The notes: generated by a model from the letters alone, not told the origin. A DNA stretch of 64,000 nt from Cercis canadensis (GCA_003255065.1 QAOA01002779.1:185587-249586); one strand, 5' to 3'; counted from the first letter of the stretch, positions 1 through 13,387 are shown. Program-made: numbers and translations.

Positions 1-398
1 CTATTTTAAGGTGTAAAGTTCTTTGATTCATAATCCAACTGTTGAAATTGAAGAGATACGTCTTGTGAACCTTTCCACAAAATTTTAGCTTGATCTAACT
101 GTGAATGAATCTAGATTTGTGGTTAGATGAAAACTTCTAGTTTTGGTATTTCGAGCTACGTCTCACCGTTGGATTGAGCTGAAATTTTGTAAGAAGATTC
201 GCAAGACGTAACTCTTCAATCTGAACAGTGAGATTATGAATTTGAGTACTTTACACCTTAAACTAGACTAAAGAAATGAAGGAATGATTAAAATTGCACA
301 TTTTATGAATATAGATAGACTAAATTGTTCCCTTTTAAACAAGAATGACCAAAAAGTTCAAATTGGTAAAATAGGATAACCAAAATTACAATTAAGCC
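1..398. mobile_element. MULE-type MITE, family A, cut by window start
   Basis: This palindromic non-coding element shares its arms and right end with the complete copy at 60754-61303. The inner part reads as two inverted halves, with 'aaggtgtaaagt' near base 9 and 'actttacacctt' near base 249. The right terminus ends in ...CAATTAAGCC at 398. The left terminus lies outside the window, so no target duplication can be tested. Confidence 0.75.
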
Positions 399-1160
399 TT
401 TAATATTTTCATGACATAAGAACTTGAAGAAAAACATGAAAAACTTAAAATGTTTTGTGTCTTCAAAATCTCTCCTAAGTGCTTGTTGTTACTACGTCTA
501 TCTTCTATATCATAAAACAAAAAGAAAAAAAAAATTGACAAATATAATTTTTTTTTTGAATGAAAATTACATCATCAACTCCTACACTACAAAAGCCCTG
601 AGCCAGAATCATGAACAACATCTGATTTACTCATTCCCATTTTTTCCTTCTCTCTATTAGTATTAAGAGAGCTACTCACGTCCTCCACAGAATTAAGGTT
701 ATCCCTGAGCATTCCCCAAGAACACTATTCTCAACTTTATTAGCATCTTTATTTTCATCTTGGATTTGGGTTTAGTTGAATAAAAGTTGTAAGTTATATA
801 TTATTATTACACCATGAAATATGATTAAAACAGAAGTTAAGTGCATGTCCACATCAACATACTTTTTATGCTCTTTATAACTTGGGTATTGACATTTTAT
901 TGCATATATAATGCTATTTGATTATATTTTCGTCCAATTAGAAAGAAATCTTAAGTATAGTTTTTTGCAGCATAATTGACTAATCGATTATTTCTAAAAG
1001 AGTTGATTTTAGTGTTACTCCTAACTGTTTCTGCCTACGTTGCACCGAAATGGCAATTACCTTGCCGTACCCGTTTCTGGCACATTTCCAAAATGCAATA
1101 TGCGTATCAGTGTCGTAAACGCTCTCCACTTTTCTTTTTTTTTTCAATATCCAAATTTAC
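399..1160. other. AT-rich intergenic stretch
   Basis: Only short AT-rich open frames without family signatures are present. The third exon expected for the DUF1218-type gene (the last membrane segment) should lie here on the minus strand. I looked for its conserved ending and did not find it. Confidence 0.5.
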
Positions 1161-1534
1161 CATGAAAAAATGAAGAAGACAACGGCGCAGGTGGTGGAGC
1201 AACTAGTTACGAGCCCTTTCCCGAAACAGAGGCATCTGGTGATGTCGTTAACCACCGTTTGGCTCACCAGCAAGAGCCCAAACGCCGCGAGACCGTAGAC
1301 CATTGACGCATCAGAGCCGTAAATGCAGAAAGTTTGTTCGTCATACTCATCTAGCATCACCTTCGCCTAAAAAGCAGAAGAAACAGTGAGATTGCAGAGC
1401 TGGATTGTAGATTCAGAAGAAGAAAGAAGAGGAGAGGTTATCGTGCAATGACGTCGTTCGGCCCCGACAGCGAGAACAAAAGCGATGAGGTTTAGAGAGA
1501 TGATGACGGCTAAGATAGGAACAAAAAGGGCCAT
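1161..1534 (-). pseudogene. DUF1218-type membrane protein gene, 5' part (possible pseudogene)
   Basis: Translation from ATG 1534 gives a first hydrophobic helix ending in LAVGAERR, typical of the DUF1218 family (plant four-helix membrane proteins; some members modify wall lignin). A second block at 1161-1366 in the same frame contains DEYDEQTFCIYGSDAS, a second helix, a TRCLCFGKGL loop and FFIFSW. FFIFSW ends at a good donor, ATG|GTAAAT at 1161/1160. Between the blocks lies 75 nt of T-rich sequence (1441-1367) ending in TTTTTAG, whose last three bases are also an in-frame stop. No in-frame GT donor is seen; the first possible donor reads ACG|ATAACC. Either this is an unusual AT-AG intron, or the donor is lost and the gene is dead. 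The C-terminal exon was not found. A MITE sits 109 bp upstream of the ATG. Confidence 0.6.
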
Positions 1535-1642
1535 TACTATTTGTGCTTCGGCTCTAACAGAGACAGAGTCGAGGTGAGAGGAGGAGGGCGAGAGAGATTG
1601 TGTGTGTGTGTGTGAGAAATAAAATCTGTAGCATCCGGAAAG

Positions 1643-1810
1643 AGATCCAGTCATGTTAACTTGAGTCATGTTGCTTAGATCTAAGCCGTTTATTTTATTT
1701 AAGGTTATTTCAACCATTAAAACACATTAATATTTAATGGTTGAAATGAGCTTTAATGGAATGGACTGCTCAGATCTGAGCAACATGACTCAAGTGACAT
1801 GACTGGATCC
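1643..1810. mobile_element. Palindromic MITE, family B, copy 1
   Basis: About 168 bp form a near-perfect hairpin with arms running from GATCCAGTCATG to CATGACTGGATC. It lies just upstream of the DUF1218-type start codon. A second copy at 2474-2640 lies in the opposite relative orientation. I could not fix a target duplication. Confidence 0.75.
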
Positions 1811-2473
1811 AAATTCGTAGGGTCTTTAGGCTGGGCCTAAAAAGTTGAAATTTAAACAAGCCTCAAAATTTAAATCTTAGTCTGATTTTATATAGGCCAA
1901 GCCGTAATTTTAAATAGGTCGAGCCCAAAATTAATAACGTTAATTAGTTAATTTCTACATGTTAACTGGTTGTGCTGGAAGATATGATGTCTAAGTCGAC
2001 ACACACTTTTAGACTTTAGAGGAACAAATTTGGAAACAAAAGATGAATATACATACCGTATAAATCCCCTTTACAGAATAGAGTGTACTTTAGTCACCGA
2101 CAAATAATTATTCTTATTTAAGTTACCTCTTGTTTTGTTGGATTTTGGTTCGTAACACACTTAGGAAGGTAAGAATACATCTAAATGAGAACTAAGGCTC
2201 TGGTGGGACTGATAATTGAACAACTAAGGTGTCTTAGGGAGCTGGTAGGACAACCAAAAGAACTCAAGCTCAAGTCAAAGGAAGAAGGCCTAAGCCTCTG
2301 CATCCATCGTGACTGAAGAAAGCCTTCTGAAGTAGCATTCACATAGCTAAGAGAGCACTTGAAGGCTGAGGCTGAGCATATCTAGTGGTGTTTGAAGGTT
2401 CATTAATGGTGGTTTGAGGTTGTTTGAAGTGTTTTAATGGAGTTCTTGAGTGAAGCTATGGAAGTGGGATTTG
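1811..2473. other. Intergenic, no gene seen
   Basis: AT-rich sequence with no supported reading frame, RNA gene or terminal repeat. Confidence 0.4.
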
Positions 2474-2640
2474 GATCCAGTCATGTCACTTGAGTCATGT
2501 TGCTCAGATCTGAGCCGTCCATTCCATTAAAGCTCATTTCAACCATTAAATATTAATGTGTTTTAACGGTTGAAATGACCTTAAATGGAATAGACGGCTT
2601 AGATCTAAGCAACATGACTCAAGTTAATATGACTGGATCT
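2474..2640. mobile_element. Palindromic MITE, family B, copy 2
   Basis: Same hairpin family as 1643-1810, starting GGATCCAGTCATGTCACTTG and ending ATGACTGGATCT. Relative to copy 1 the slightly different arms are swapped, so the two copies are inverted with respect to each other about 660 bp apart. Confidence 0.75.
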
Positions 2641-4980
2641 CTTCCCATGAAAGTGATAGTGAGTAAATGTGAGTATGATTGGAGGAGTAAAGGATGGGTT
2701 GGTATTTATGAGTCTTAGAGAATATTCAATGCAGGAATCTTCTTTAGGAGTTTGAGGAATTATGGAAATGATAAACTTGCTAGAGATTCTAAGTGTTGCA
2801 GGTGATTCTAATGACTTTTGTGCATTATGATAGAAGTGTTAGACTCTTGAATAAATGGTGAATGTTTGGGTATTTATAGAGGAGGAAGGCAAAGGACCGT
2901 TGGATCCTCTATTGCAGAAGGAGGGGTTTGCTGCTTAGCATTTAATGCGTAGTAGGCCTCTCAACCTTAGGTGGGAGCTAGATGCTTGTCTTGTAGTATG
3001 GTGTCAGCCCAACGTGAGGCTATATCACATTTAGGCCTAAACCAAGCTGAAGACTCAGCCATGTGTAAGTCGGCAATACGGCTCAACTAAAGATGGCCAA
3101 GGAGTAGGTCATTAGCTGAAAGTAGTAAGCTTAGGTTTTGAGGTACGAGGTAGGTTGTAAAGGATGGTGGACCATCATTAGAAATAGAAGGCTGCATAAG
3201 GTAGGTTTAAGAATAGCTGATTTGTGAAAGGGACAAGACTTAGATGTGGATGCCAGCTGTGAACATTTGTACACAAAAGGCTGAGGAGGTGCCAATTGTG
3301 AACAGTGTTCAAGAGAGGCTGTGCCGCTATAGATTCCATCTATAGGAGAGGCCCTGGGTTCTCTTACTATACTTACCTAAAAGGCTCAGGGAGGTACTTA
3401 AAGTCTCCTCTTGTGAGCTTTCCCTTGGTCCAAAGCTCACCAATCCAATCACCATAGCTTACTTCCATGAAAGGAGAGATCGATGGCTACAGCCTCAATG
3501 TGTGAAGTCTAGTGGCTTCGAAGGTGATGTCTAGAGCCTCAAGGCATTGGTCAAGGCGTGTCCTCGCCTTGACCCCAATAATGTGATACCTCCATATAGA
3601 TGGTGGATACCTACAAATGGAGAGGCAAGACCACAACCAGGCTTGCCTGAAGGACGCTGTTGGGGCGCTTTGGCATGGGAAGCACTTATAGGAGGCAATC
3701 TTAGGAGGATCTGCAGCATAGGTGACTTCTTTAAAACAAGTTGTAGCTAGGTCAGCTTATTAGTTGTGGCAGTCCTTCCTTGGAGGATCTTGGCCTTTGG
3801 GTCTCTTTGGGCATGGCATGCACTCTGTGGGGTCCATCACTAATCATGTGTATTATTCTTAACCGTGCTTATACAAATCTTGTATTTACACTTCTAAACT
3901 GTTTCAAATTTTTTTAGAAGTAACAAAATTGCAAAAGTTCTAACTTTTTATTGAAAAATTACACATCACATTAATATACATTATTTATGGCTAATTGTGT
4001 ATTATATACACAATCTGACACAATTAATCATAGGTGATATAATTAACCCTTGATTTTGGTACCATGACATAGATCTTGAAAAATGATGTCAACTATTTAA
4101 ATGTTTAATGCACAATCAATCATTTTTTTCAAGATTGTTACAAAAGCACAATTAATCATAGGCGATATAATTAACCCTTTTGTTTTCATAGGGTAATATT
4201 AAAAAGAGCCACCACCACTCCTGACAATTTGTGCAATTGAGCCCTCATTAGTGGTGGAAATAGAGCACTCAACCTTTTTCCTTTCTTTTCTCCTTTGAGA
4301 TGGCTCTCAACCTTTAGTGGTATTGTCAATTTTGAGTCCGACTCATTTAATAATTGAGCTTAGCCCATATAAAACTAGATTTGAGCTTGAATTTTAAGGC
4401 CCAATTAAAATTGATTTTTTTAGGCCCAACCCAATTTCAGCTCAACTTGGTCCAAGCTAAGTCTTAAACGGGCGGACTCAATTTTAATTCAATTTCTTTT
4501 TTCTTTTTATTTTTCTGTTTTTATAATTATTTTTCTATTTTTAATTAACTGTTTATGTTTTTTATTATTTTTTTCTTTTAAAAATAGTATCTAATTAATA
4601 AAATAATATAAACTAAACCAACCCAATTATTAAACAAAACAAAACTATCAAGTCTAGGTTTAGGCCTTTTTTTAGGCCTAATTAAAACTGAACTTTTTTG
4701 GCCCAATTTGGCCTGGCCGTTTAAACTGGACTAACCCGTTTTAACAATGCTGGCCTTGAGAAAGAAACAAAATTAAGGGATGGGTGAAAAAAAGTGCCGA
4801 TGGGGTCACCTCATATTTGTTCAAATCAATTTTCAATTGAAGAATGAGAAAATAAGTAAAATGAATATATTTAGTAATGTAAAGTTGACCAAATTTACTT
4901 CAAAAGAAAAGAGGGAGACTATATTACCCTCATAGAACTTGAGCATTAAAAAAATAAATAGACTCAAAGAAAATTTTAAA
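2641..4980. other. Intergenic, probable old transposon debris
   Basis: There is no credible gene. The less AT-rich stretch to about 3850 has the look of LTR sequence, but no pair of terminal repeats is visible. Its two overlapping short frames at 3531-3750 match nothing I know. A 33-bp direct repeat with one mismatch occurs at 4019-4051 and 4147-4179. The part around 4300-4760 is rich in 'ggccca' and 'ggccta' motifs. Confidence 0.4.
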
Positions 4981-5016
4981 AAGAGCATGCAGATTTCCGA
5001 GGTAGACAGGCTCGAA

Positions 5017-8000
5017 TCATGGACACTCTGTACGTTGTCGTTTTGCGGAATCGTGATGTTCTAGTAGATCTCTAGTAGCACTCTCACTGTTGCTGCTGAC
5101 CATTTGCTGGGTGTCTTCATATTTGAAAGTCCAACCAGTAAAGTCAGTGTCTGAAAACATCAAGGAAGGAGTTGCCTTGTAGAACGCCAAGGGAACCTGC
5201 TTTACCCTACGCCTCATCTGCAATAGTGTTCCAAAGGCAGTATTAGACCCTAAAAGGCATGAAAGATCCATTAGGCCAGAAAGATTTGCAAAATTATATC
5301 ATGGCTTCTTCATTAAGGCTAAGCTTGAATAGCATAGCTTATGACTTATGGGAGTTTCTCTACTCTCATAAGTACTTATATGCAAATAAAGCTAATTTTA
5401 GCTTATTTTATGAAGCTATTTTTTGAGCTTCTAGAAAAAAGTTCTTACAGATGCTCATAACAGCTTAATCGGTAGTTGTTTTAAAAAAATTTGGGAGAAA
5501 AATATCCCTAAATGATAATGAAAATTTTTCACAAACCAGATGGCCAATCTCCTCCACTTAATGATTTTAGAAGTGTTTTTCTAATTGTATATCCAAACAC
5601 AAAATAACTTAATTTAAAAGGAGCTTATAGTATAAGAACTTCTCACATAAAACCTTATATACGCGCTTAAATAAACTGTTTATGCAAACAAGCCATAAGT
5701 CCTTAAAGTAAGGCTACCAAATAATTGCATCACAATCACAGTGGCTATATTTGCAGCTTTGGATCACTTCAGAAAAATATCAAGGTAAAGCTCAATTAAT
5801 GCCATTAATGCTATAAATGCTTCAAGATATGGCCACCAAATGAACTTCAAGTTCAAGATAGTAAATTGTCAATGGCTAATATATGAGGTAACAATCAATA
5901 TATAAATCTCTTTATCTACTTTCTCTTCTTTCACGAACATTATAAGCACATTATTGGACGGGGAAAAAGAAGCATGAAAGAAATTATATTACCTCCTCTC
6001 CAAATATTGTTGCATATGAACCAGAGCTAAAATCTTTAACACTAAATTCGCTTGTTTTGGCTCTGACTGTCAAATCATTCCCAAGTGACAAAGCAAACCT
6101 AATAGCACAAACAATAAGTATGTGAAGTTAGAGGAAAGATGCCACATTCTAGGAAACAGGGGACGGAACAGAAAGGAAAACTAAGGGTACGATAGTCAAG
6201 ATCAAAACCCTTGCCTTGAAACAGGAGGACAGTAGTGGTGAAGAACAGTATCAATCTCCCAAAGTGAACTTCCTGCGTCAAGAGAGCTCATCAACATTAG
6301 AACCCTTGAAAAATTAAAGAAAGCAGCTCCACCACTACAACATTCAACTGTGTTTTCGTAAGTACTGCCAACCAATATTCATACTCGTCTGTTTTGTTGA
6401 GTACAAAAATTAATAGCAGAAAGAAGATAATCTGAAACAGCCATGTGATGGTGCAACTGTTCCACACCCATGATCCCCAGTTATCAAATCAAATTAGTCC
6501 TCACAGTTTTTCTTGGTCACCGAAGTAATACCATCAAAGGTAATAAAACATGGGCAGAAGAAACTAACAACCATGGAGTCATCAATATAGTCTTGATGTC
6601 AAAAGCATGTAACATGATTTTTGTTTTATTAAAGAAGTTCAAGGACACTACTCGCATAAATTGACAATTTAAACTAGGGCTTCTCTTCACATAGTAAGTA
6701 AGCAAGCTAACTGACAGCCAGGGGGAGGGAGAAAGTATCCATAATGTCTCAATCTAATGGTGCAGAATTTAAAATTCATAATTTATAAGGCCTAACTCAA
6801 ATCTGTTGCTCTCTTTTATATAATCAAGCAACATAATATATAAACACTGAACCCAGGCTGTTAATAAGAGTTAAACCAAGCAACCACTTTTATTTGGAAT
6901 ACTTTGATTAGTATATTTGGGTAATGTCGGGCCTATCCTTTGAGATTGAAGTAGTTCTTGTTGATTGGTTTTAGAGGATTTGGAAGGAGTAAGGATGGTA
7001 AAATTTTGTGGAGATGTACACTTTATGCAATTCTCTGGTGAACGAGATTGGAGCAGAATGCTTGTTAGGAACCCAGAAATTGACTAGAAAATCCAGAGAT
7101 AGATACCCCAGGAATAGAATAAAATACTCAGCAGTGTTATTCAATTCAAAGGACTAACTACAATGGCCCAGAGCCTCAAGCTCCTCAGAGAAATGAATTC
7201 TCTGTCAAAGACTAATACTCAAAAATAACTCCCTTTCTGCTTCCCTATTTTCTTCCTTAAGTACTACCCCACTCACATGAGCAGCCCCCCTTTTCCTCTA
7301 ACCGAAAGCCAGCTCAGCCTAACTTATAACAGAATTCTCTTCTGCCCCACTCTTCTTCCTAACAGAATTTACCTCTGCCCCACTCTTCTGCCTCCTAGTA
7401 TAGACCTTCCATATTTTGGGCTGGACTCTATCATTGCCGCCCTGTGGAAGCACAGCCTTGTCCTCAAGGCTGAAAGTTGGGAATTGTTGCTGTAAAACCT
7501 CCATGTCCTCCCATGTAGTGTCATCCGAGGAGCCCCCTTTCCATTTAACAAGACATTGCCTGATAGGAATGCCCTCCTTTACAATGTCTCGATTAGCCAA
7601 AATTTCTTCAGGTTCTATATTGTCATCCAGTTCAACTTCAAACCCACTAGGCAGCTCTGGTTCAACAGAATAATTTCCAATTGCCCTTTTTAATTGGGAA
7701 ACATGGAAAACTGGGTGAATCTTGGATTGTAGGGGCAGCTTCAATTTGTAAGCTACTGTACCATACTTTGCCAAGATCGGATAAGGACCAAAAAATCTAG
7801 CAGCCAGTTTTTGATTGATTCTCCGGTGGACAGTTTGTTGTCTATGGGGACGCAGCTTTAAGAAAACCCATTCTCCCACTTGATAAGATTGCAGAGTTCT
7901 GTGCCTATCAGCAAACCTTTTCATTTGTTCTTGTGCTTTGCTCAGATTGTGTTTGAGCTGTGCTAATGCTTCATCTCTGTCACAGAGTTCATTAGCTACT

Positions 8001-11000
8001 CCCTCCACCTTTGTCTCACTCCGAAGGTACTTAATTAGAGTAGGAGCCTTTCTGCCATAGACAATCTCAAAGGGAGAAGAACCCGTAGAAGCATGGTAGG
8101 AAGTGTTGTACCATAATTCTGCCCAAGACACCCAGTATGCCCAGTTTTTTGGTTGCTCAGAAGCAAAGCAACGCAAATATGTTTCTAAGCATCTGTTTAA
8201 TACTTCAGTTTGTCCATCCGTTTCCGGATGATAGGAAGAACTCATTTTTAACATTGTGCCTTGCATTCGGAAAAGTTCCCTCCAGAAATTACTCAGAAAT
8301 AAAGGATCACGGTCGCTGATTATTGACTGCGGGATACCATGAAGCCTAACAATTTCTTTGACAAAGAGTTCAGCCACAGTCCTGGCTGAATAGGGATGCT
8401 TTAACAAAATAAAATGACCGTACTTAGATAGTCGATCGACCACTACTAGGACAGCTTCATAACCTTTAGATTTGGGAAGGCCCGTTATGAAATCCATAGA
8501 AATGTCCTCCCAAATTTGATTTGGCACTTCCAAAGGCTGAAGAAGGCCAGCTGGGGATGTTGCTGCATATTTCTGTCTTTGGCATATATCACAAGACTTC
8601 ACAAAGTCTTGGATACATCGTTTCATCCCATACCAATACAGATTGCCTGCCACCCTTCTGTAAGTGCGCAGAAAACCTGAATGGCCACCAATAGGCGATG
8701 AATGAAACTCTTGCAAGAGAAGTTGGATGTGAGGTGAAGTGGCCGGAATGACTAGGCGGTTCTTATAAAGCAATACCCCGTGCTGATAGGAAAAACCCGG
8801 ATGAGAAGTAGGATTTTCTTGCAGGTCAGAGATGACCTGTTTAAGATGTGGGTCCAGCTGAACCTCCTGAGCAACAAGGTCACCTTCCATCCAAACCGGA
8901 GAGGAGATTACAGCCTGTAACTCGGCAGACTCATGAAGGCGAGATAAGGCATCAGCCGCCTTATTATCCGGACCAGGCTTGTAGATTACTTGGAAGCGGT
9001 AACCTACCAGTTTGGCCATCCATGACTGCTGATTAGTAGTAGTTATTTTCTGCTGTAGCAAGCGTTTCAAACTTCGCTGATCAGTGTAAATAACAAAAGC
9101 TCTCCCTAATAGGTAGTGTCTCCAATGTTGAACCGCAAGGACCAAGGCCATGAGTTCTTTGTCGTAAGCTGACTTAGATGCATGGCTGCTGGAGAATGCC
9201 TTGCTGAAATACGCAACTGGCTTGCGGTTTTGCATCAAAACTGCTCCAATCCCCGTGCCCGAAGCATCACACTCGATTTCGAAGGGTCTTGCGAAATCTG
9301 GAAGAGCCAAAACGGGAGAAGTGGTCATAATCTTCTTAAGGTGCAGAAAAGCTTCTAATGCTGCTGGTCCCCACTGAAAATTGTCTTTCTTGGTTAGTTC
9401 AGTAAGAGGCTTTGCAATTTGACCATAGCCAACCACAAATTTCCGATAATAACCTGTCAACCCCAAGAAACCTCAGACTCCTTTAACAGTTTTAGGTACT
9501 GGCCAATTGATTATTGCTTGTATCTTGGCAGGGTCGGCAGCAACTCCCTTACCAGAAATAACATGCCCAAGATACTCCACCGCCACTCTACCAAAACTGC
9601 ATTTTTTTCTGTTTACTACAAACTGATGTCTGGACAGAATCTCAAGAACAATTTCAAGATGCCTTAGATGAGTTGTCCAGTCCCAACTATAAATCAGAAT
9701 GTCATCGAAATATACCAGCACAAATTTCCTTAGAAAAGGACGAAACAAATCATTCATCACTGCTTGAAAGGTAGCCGGAGCATTAGTGAGCCCAAACGGC
9801 ATGACTAGAAACTCATAATGTCCATTGTGAGTGCGGAAAGCAGTTTTCGAAACATCAGCCTCATGAACCCGTATTTGGTGAAATCCTGATTTTAAATCCA
9901 GCTTAGAAAAATAACAGGCCCCATAGAGCTCATCTAGGAGCTCATCCACTATGGGTATGGGATATTTGTCAGGGATAGTCACCCTATTCAAGGCTCTATA
10001 GTCAACGCATAATCTCCAAGTGCTGTCCTTCTTCTTAACTAGAAGTGCTGGACTAGAAAAAGGGCTAGAGCTAGGTTGAATGATACCTGAATGGAGCATT
10101 TCAGTCACTTGCCTTTCGATTTCTTCTTTATGGTGGTGAGGATATCTATAGGGTCTGACATTGACTGGTCCCTGTCCTTCCTCCAGTGCAATAGAGTGCA
10201 CACAATTTCTCTTTGGAGGAAGCCCCTTTTTAGCAAGAAAAACAGCTTCGAATTTGTTCATCAAGATTGACAATTCTTGTTGCTGTTGCCTTGTGAATGT
10301 ATCCTGCTCCTCAGCTTCTAAAGCAATAAAAGTATTAGTCCACCTAATTCCCCCTGCTTCAAAATAATTTGCCTCCAAAAAGCTGTGTAATGAGGTTGGG
10401 TTATGGAAACCAGATTGATTGCTCCTGGATGTCGCCAAGTTTCCAGGATTGCCTTGCAACATGACCTTCCGCCCTTGTAATTGAAACTCCATAGTCATGT
10501 CCTGCCAGTCCATCAACACTTTCCCCAGTGTCTTCAACCAATCCACTCCCAAAATGATATCCATTCCTCCTAAGTCCAAGACATAGGCATCAATCTGAAT
10601 TTCGAAATTTCCAAATTGAAGGGTCAAACCGGAACACTTCCCTTGGGCAATTACTCTATGCCCATCTCCCAGTCGAATTCCCAATCTCACTGTAGATTGC
10701 ACCAGCAGTCCCAAAGCTTGTGTTAATTCAGTAGAGATGAAATTGTGAGATGCTCCACTGTCAATTAACGCTACAACAGTCACCCCTTGTAACACCCCAC
10801 CCAGTCGCATAGTCTTTGTCCCTGTATGGTCATCCTCGGCTCTGCCGAATAATCCCATAGTTTTGCATTCGACTTCCTCTTCTTCCTCTAAATCTTCTAT
10901 TTCCATTGCAACAATATCACCCTCCGAATTCACGACTTCGTTTTCGCCCAAAACCAGAAGTCGGAGCTGCTTATCGGCGCATTGGTGGAGTGGGTGATAC

Positions 11001-13356
11001 TTCTCCCCACAGCGGAAACACAGTCCTTTAGTTCTGTGCTCCATAAGCTCCGGGTATGATATATGGCGGAGTCCCTTGGCTTTTTCCGGCAGTCCTCGGC
11101 GATCTCCATCACTCCGACGAGGAGGAATGTTCGAAGATGGAGAAGGAATTTTGCTCGATGCGTGACCCGACAGGTGCGACCCAGATGGATAACGGATTCG
11201 ACCTGAATTCCACCCATCGGAGTTAGCAGGCTGGCCCACAACCGGAGCCCAACCCGAGTCCCTTTGAACCGGGTAGGAACGCAATCCATTTCTAGGAACA
11301 GAGTCGCGATTGTTCTGTCCCCAAATTCGTCCCCTAAAATGATTTTCTCCCGCATCATCTTCTCCGGCCAGCTCCTCTTCAATGTCTTTTGCCATCTTCA
11401 TTAGTTGCAGACGAGAGGAAAGGTTCAGAGTGCGTACACGACGTCGGATAATTGGTCTTAGGCCACTCATGAAGTAACCGACGTATTGTTCCTCTAGTAA
11501 CCTGCCTACTTGGGATGATATCAGTTCGAATTTCTCAATATAATCCTCTACAGCTCCTGTTTGTTTCAAGGCAGAGAGTTCCTCAAAAGGATTCTCAAAC
11601 TTTCGACCCCCATAACGAGCAATCAGTGCTCTCTTCAGCTTTTCCCAAGTCAGATTATCCTCCGTCTCATATAAGAGATTGAACCAGTGAATAGTAGATC
11701 CTTCCATACTGAGCCTTGAGAGCTTGAGCTTGACCTCATCTGAGGTGTTTTGAACTTCGAAATAAATTTCTGCTCTGGTAATCCACCCAACAGGATCGGT
11801 GCCGTTAAACATAGGTAGCTCAACCTTTCTTACTGACATTCTGTATTCATCTAAGGAATCCTCATGCCCATCATCAACTCGATGGTGATGAGGAAGCACG
11901 GAGGTTTTCTCCCCTGAGGTAGAGGAAATCCCCGTTAGCATTTTACCCACCTCCTGAAGCAAAGAATGCTGCATGTCTCTCAAGGCAGACTTGAAAGAAG
12001 ATTGCATTTCGCCCATTCCCACCCTTAGTGATGCCAATTCAGCCTCAACAACATCCACTCTATCTGACATTTTTGGTGACATGAACTAACTCTAGGAATT
12101 TCTAGGGAATTGACTTATCTTTCCCTTAGTGAATTTTGATCCGGCAGGTCGGACCAATTTGTTAGGAACCCAGAAATTGACTAGAAAATCCAGAGATAGA
12201 TACCCCAGGAATAGAATAAAATACTCAGCAGTGTTATTCAATTCAAAGGACTAACTACAATGGCCCAGAGCCTCAAGCTCCTCAGAGAAATGAATTCTCT
12301 GTCAAAGACTAATACTCAAAAATAACTCCCTTTCTGCTTCCCTATTTTCTTCCTTAAGTACTACCCCACTCACATGAGCAGCCCCCCTTTTCCTCTAACC
12401 CAAAGCCAGCTCAGCCTAACTTATAACAGAATTATCTTCTGCCCCACTCTTCTTCCTAACAGAATTTACCTCTGCCCCACTCTTCTGCCTCCTCGTATAG
12501 ACCTTCCATATTTTGGGCTGGACTCTATCAATGCTCATATTTTTAAGATGCTTCATTGACCTTAGAGCTGTTATGGGACATAGGATTCTTTTCATGGCCC
12601 CCTTTTGGTGCTCATTCCATGGTCTCTTTAGGGGTGTTTCTAAAGAGAGAGGATTGGAGAGATCTATTGCACTGATATTTCATTTTTTTTTTTTTTTCAT
12701 TTCCTTTCTTAGTTCTTTTTTTTTTTTCAGGAAAGTATGTTATCCTCCTCTCGTTCTTACCTTCTTTCTTAATAAAACTTCTTTTTTAATTAAAGAAATA
12801 ATTAAACCAACCATATAAGATTACATAACCTTTGGTATAGGGCAGAAAAGTTAGATTGTAGAATAAGGAAAACTAGAGAAGGTGCTTACTCATAGCACTT
12901 GACTTCTTAGGATTTGTTTCCTCATTGTTAAAACGGTCAATGCCCAATTTCTGGCAGGGCATAGAACCACTCTTGGAGCTATCCAAATTGGCAGTAATTA
13001 CTTCTTCTGTTTCAGGATCATGTTTCCCTTCTTTATCACCATCTTCCTGCTCATATATCAGAAAAATATCAACCCAAACATAATAGACAGGAAGCATTTT
13101 ATAATTGGAATTTGACATACAAGGCACTTCTAACTGAATGAGAGATTGAGGTCAAGTCAAACTGTCTTCAAAATTAAGTAAGGGCATTGGAGTTGCAAGC
13201 TTACAAAATCTGCCACTGAAATTAATTAGTGTCTTGGTCACACAACAGTCACCAAAGCAATTCAATGAAGAAATTAAATTCCTTAAACATGATCATAAGT
13301 TGCTCCAAAATTTACTATTTATCACCAACTCCGGACTTTGTAAGAAAGAGTTTCAG

Positions 13357-13387
<31 letters not shown>

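Larger units (their letters stand above)
7063..12530 (-). mobile_element. Ty3/gypsy chromovirus (Reina-like), nearly intact, in NOC4 intron 12
   Basis: The 5468-bp element has two 371-bp LTRs that differ at three visible positions (about 0.8%). It is flanked by a perfect 5-bp target duplication, ATGCT (7058-7062 and 12531-12535). It lies on the same strand as NOC4. Gag-pol is a single frame broken by one stop, a TGA at 9473-9475 where the conserved residue is arginine, so a CGA-to-TGA change explains it. The order protease, reverse transcriptase, RNase H, integrase, chromodomain, with short LTRs and small overall size, fits the Reina clade of chromoviruses; the clade call is inference. The low LTR divergence means a recent insertion. 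Confidence 0.95.

Noticed and set aside
3531..3750. Overlapping 62- and 67-codon frames on both strands
   Set aside because: Mutually antisense, no domain, and within non-coding LTR-like sequence.
4019..4179. 33-bp direct repeat as a target duplication or attachment site
   Set aside because: Only 95 bp of AT-rich sequence lies between; no element ends, so a simple local duplication is enough.
10930..11382. 150-codon frame in gypsy element A
   Set aside because: Out-of-frame shadow of gag on the same strand, with no family signature.
12873..13127. A separate small gene on the minus strand
   Set aside because: It is NOC4 exon 12 read into both introns; phases match exons 11 and 13.
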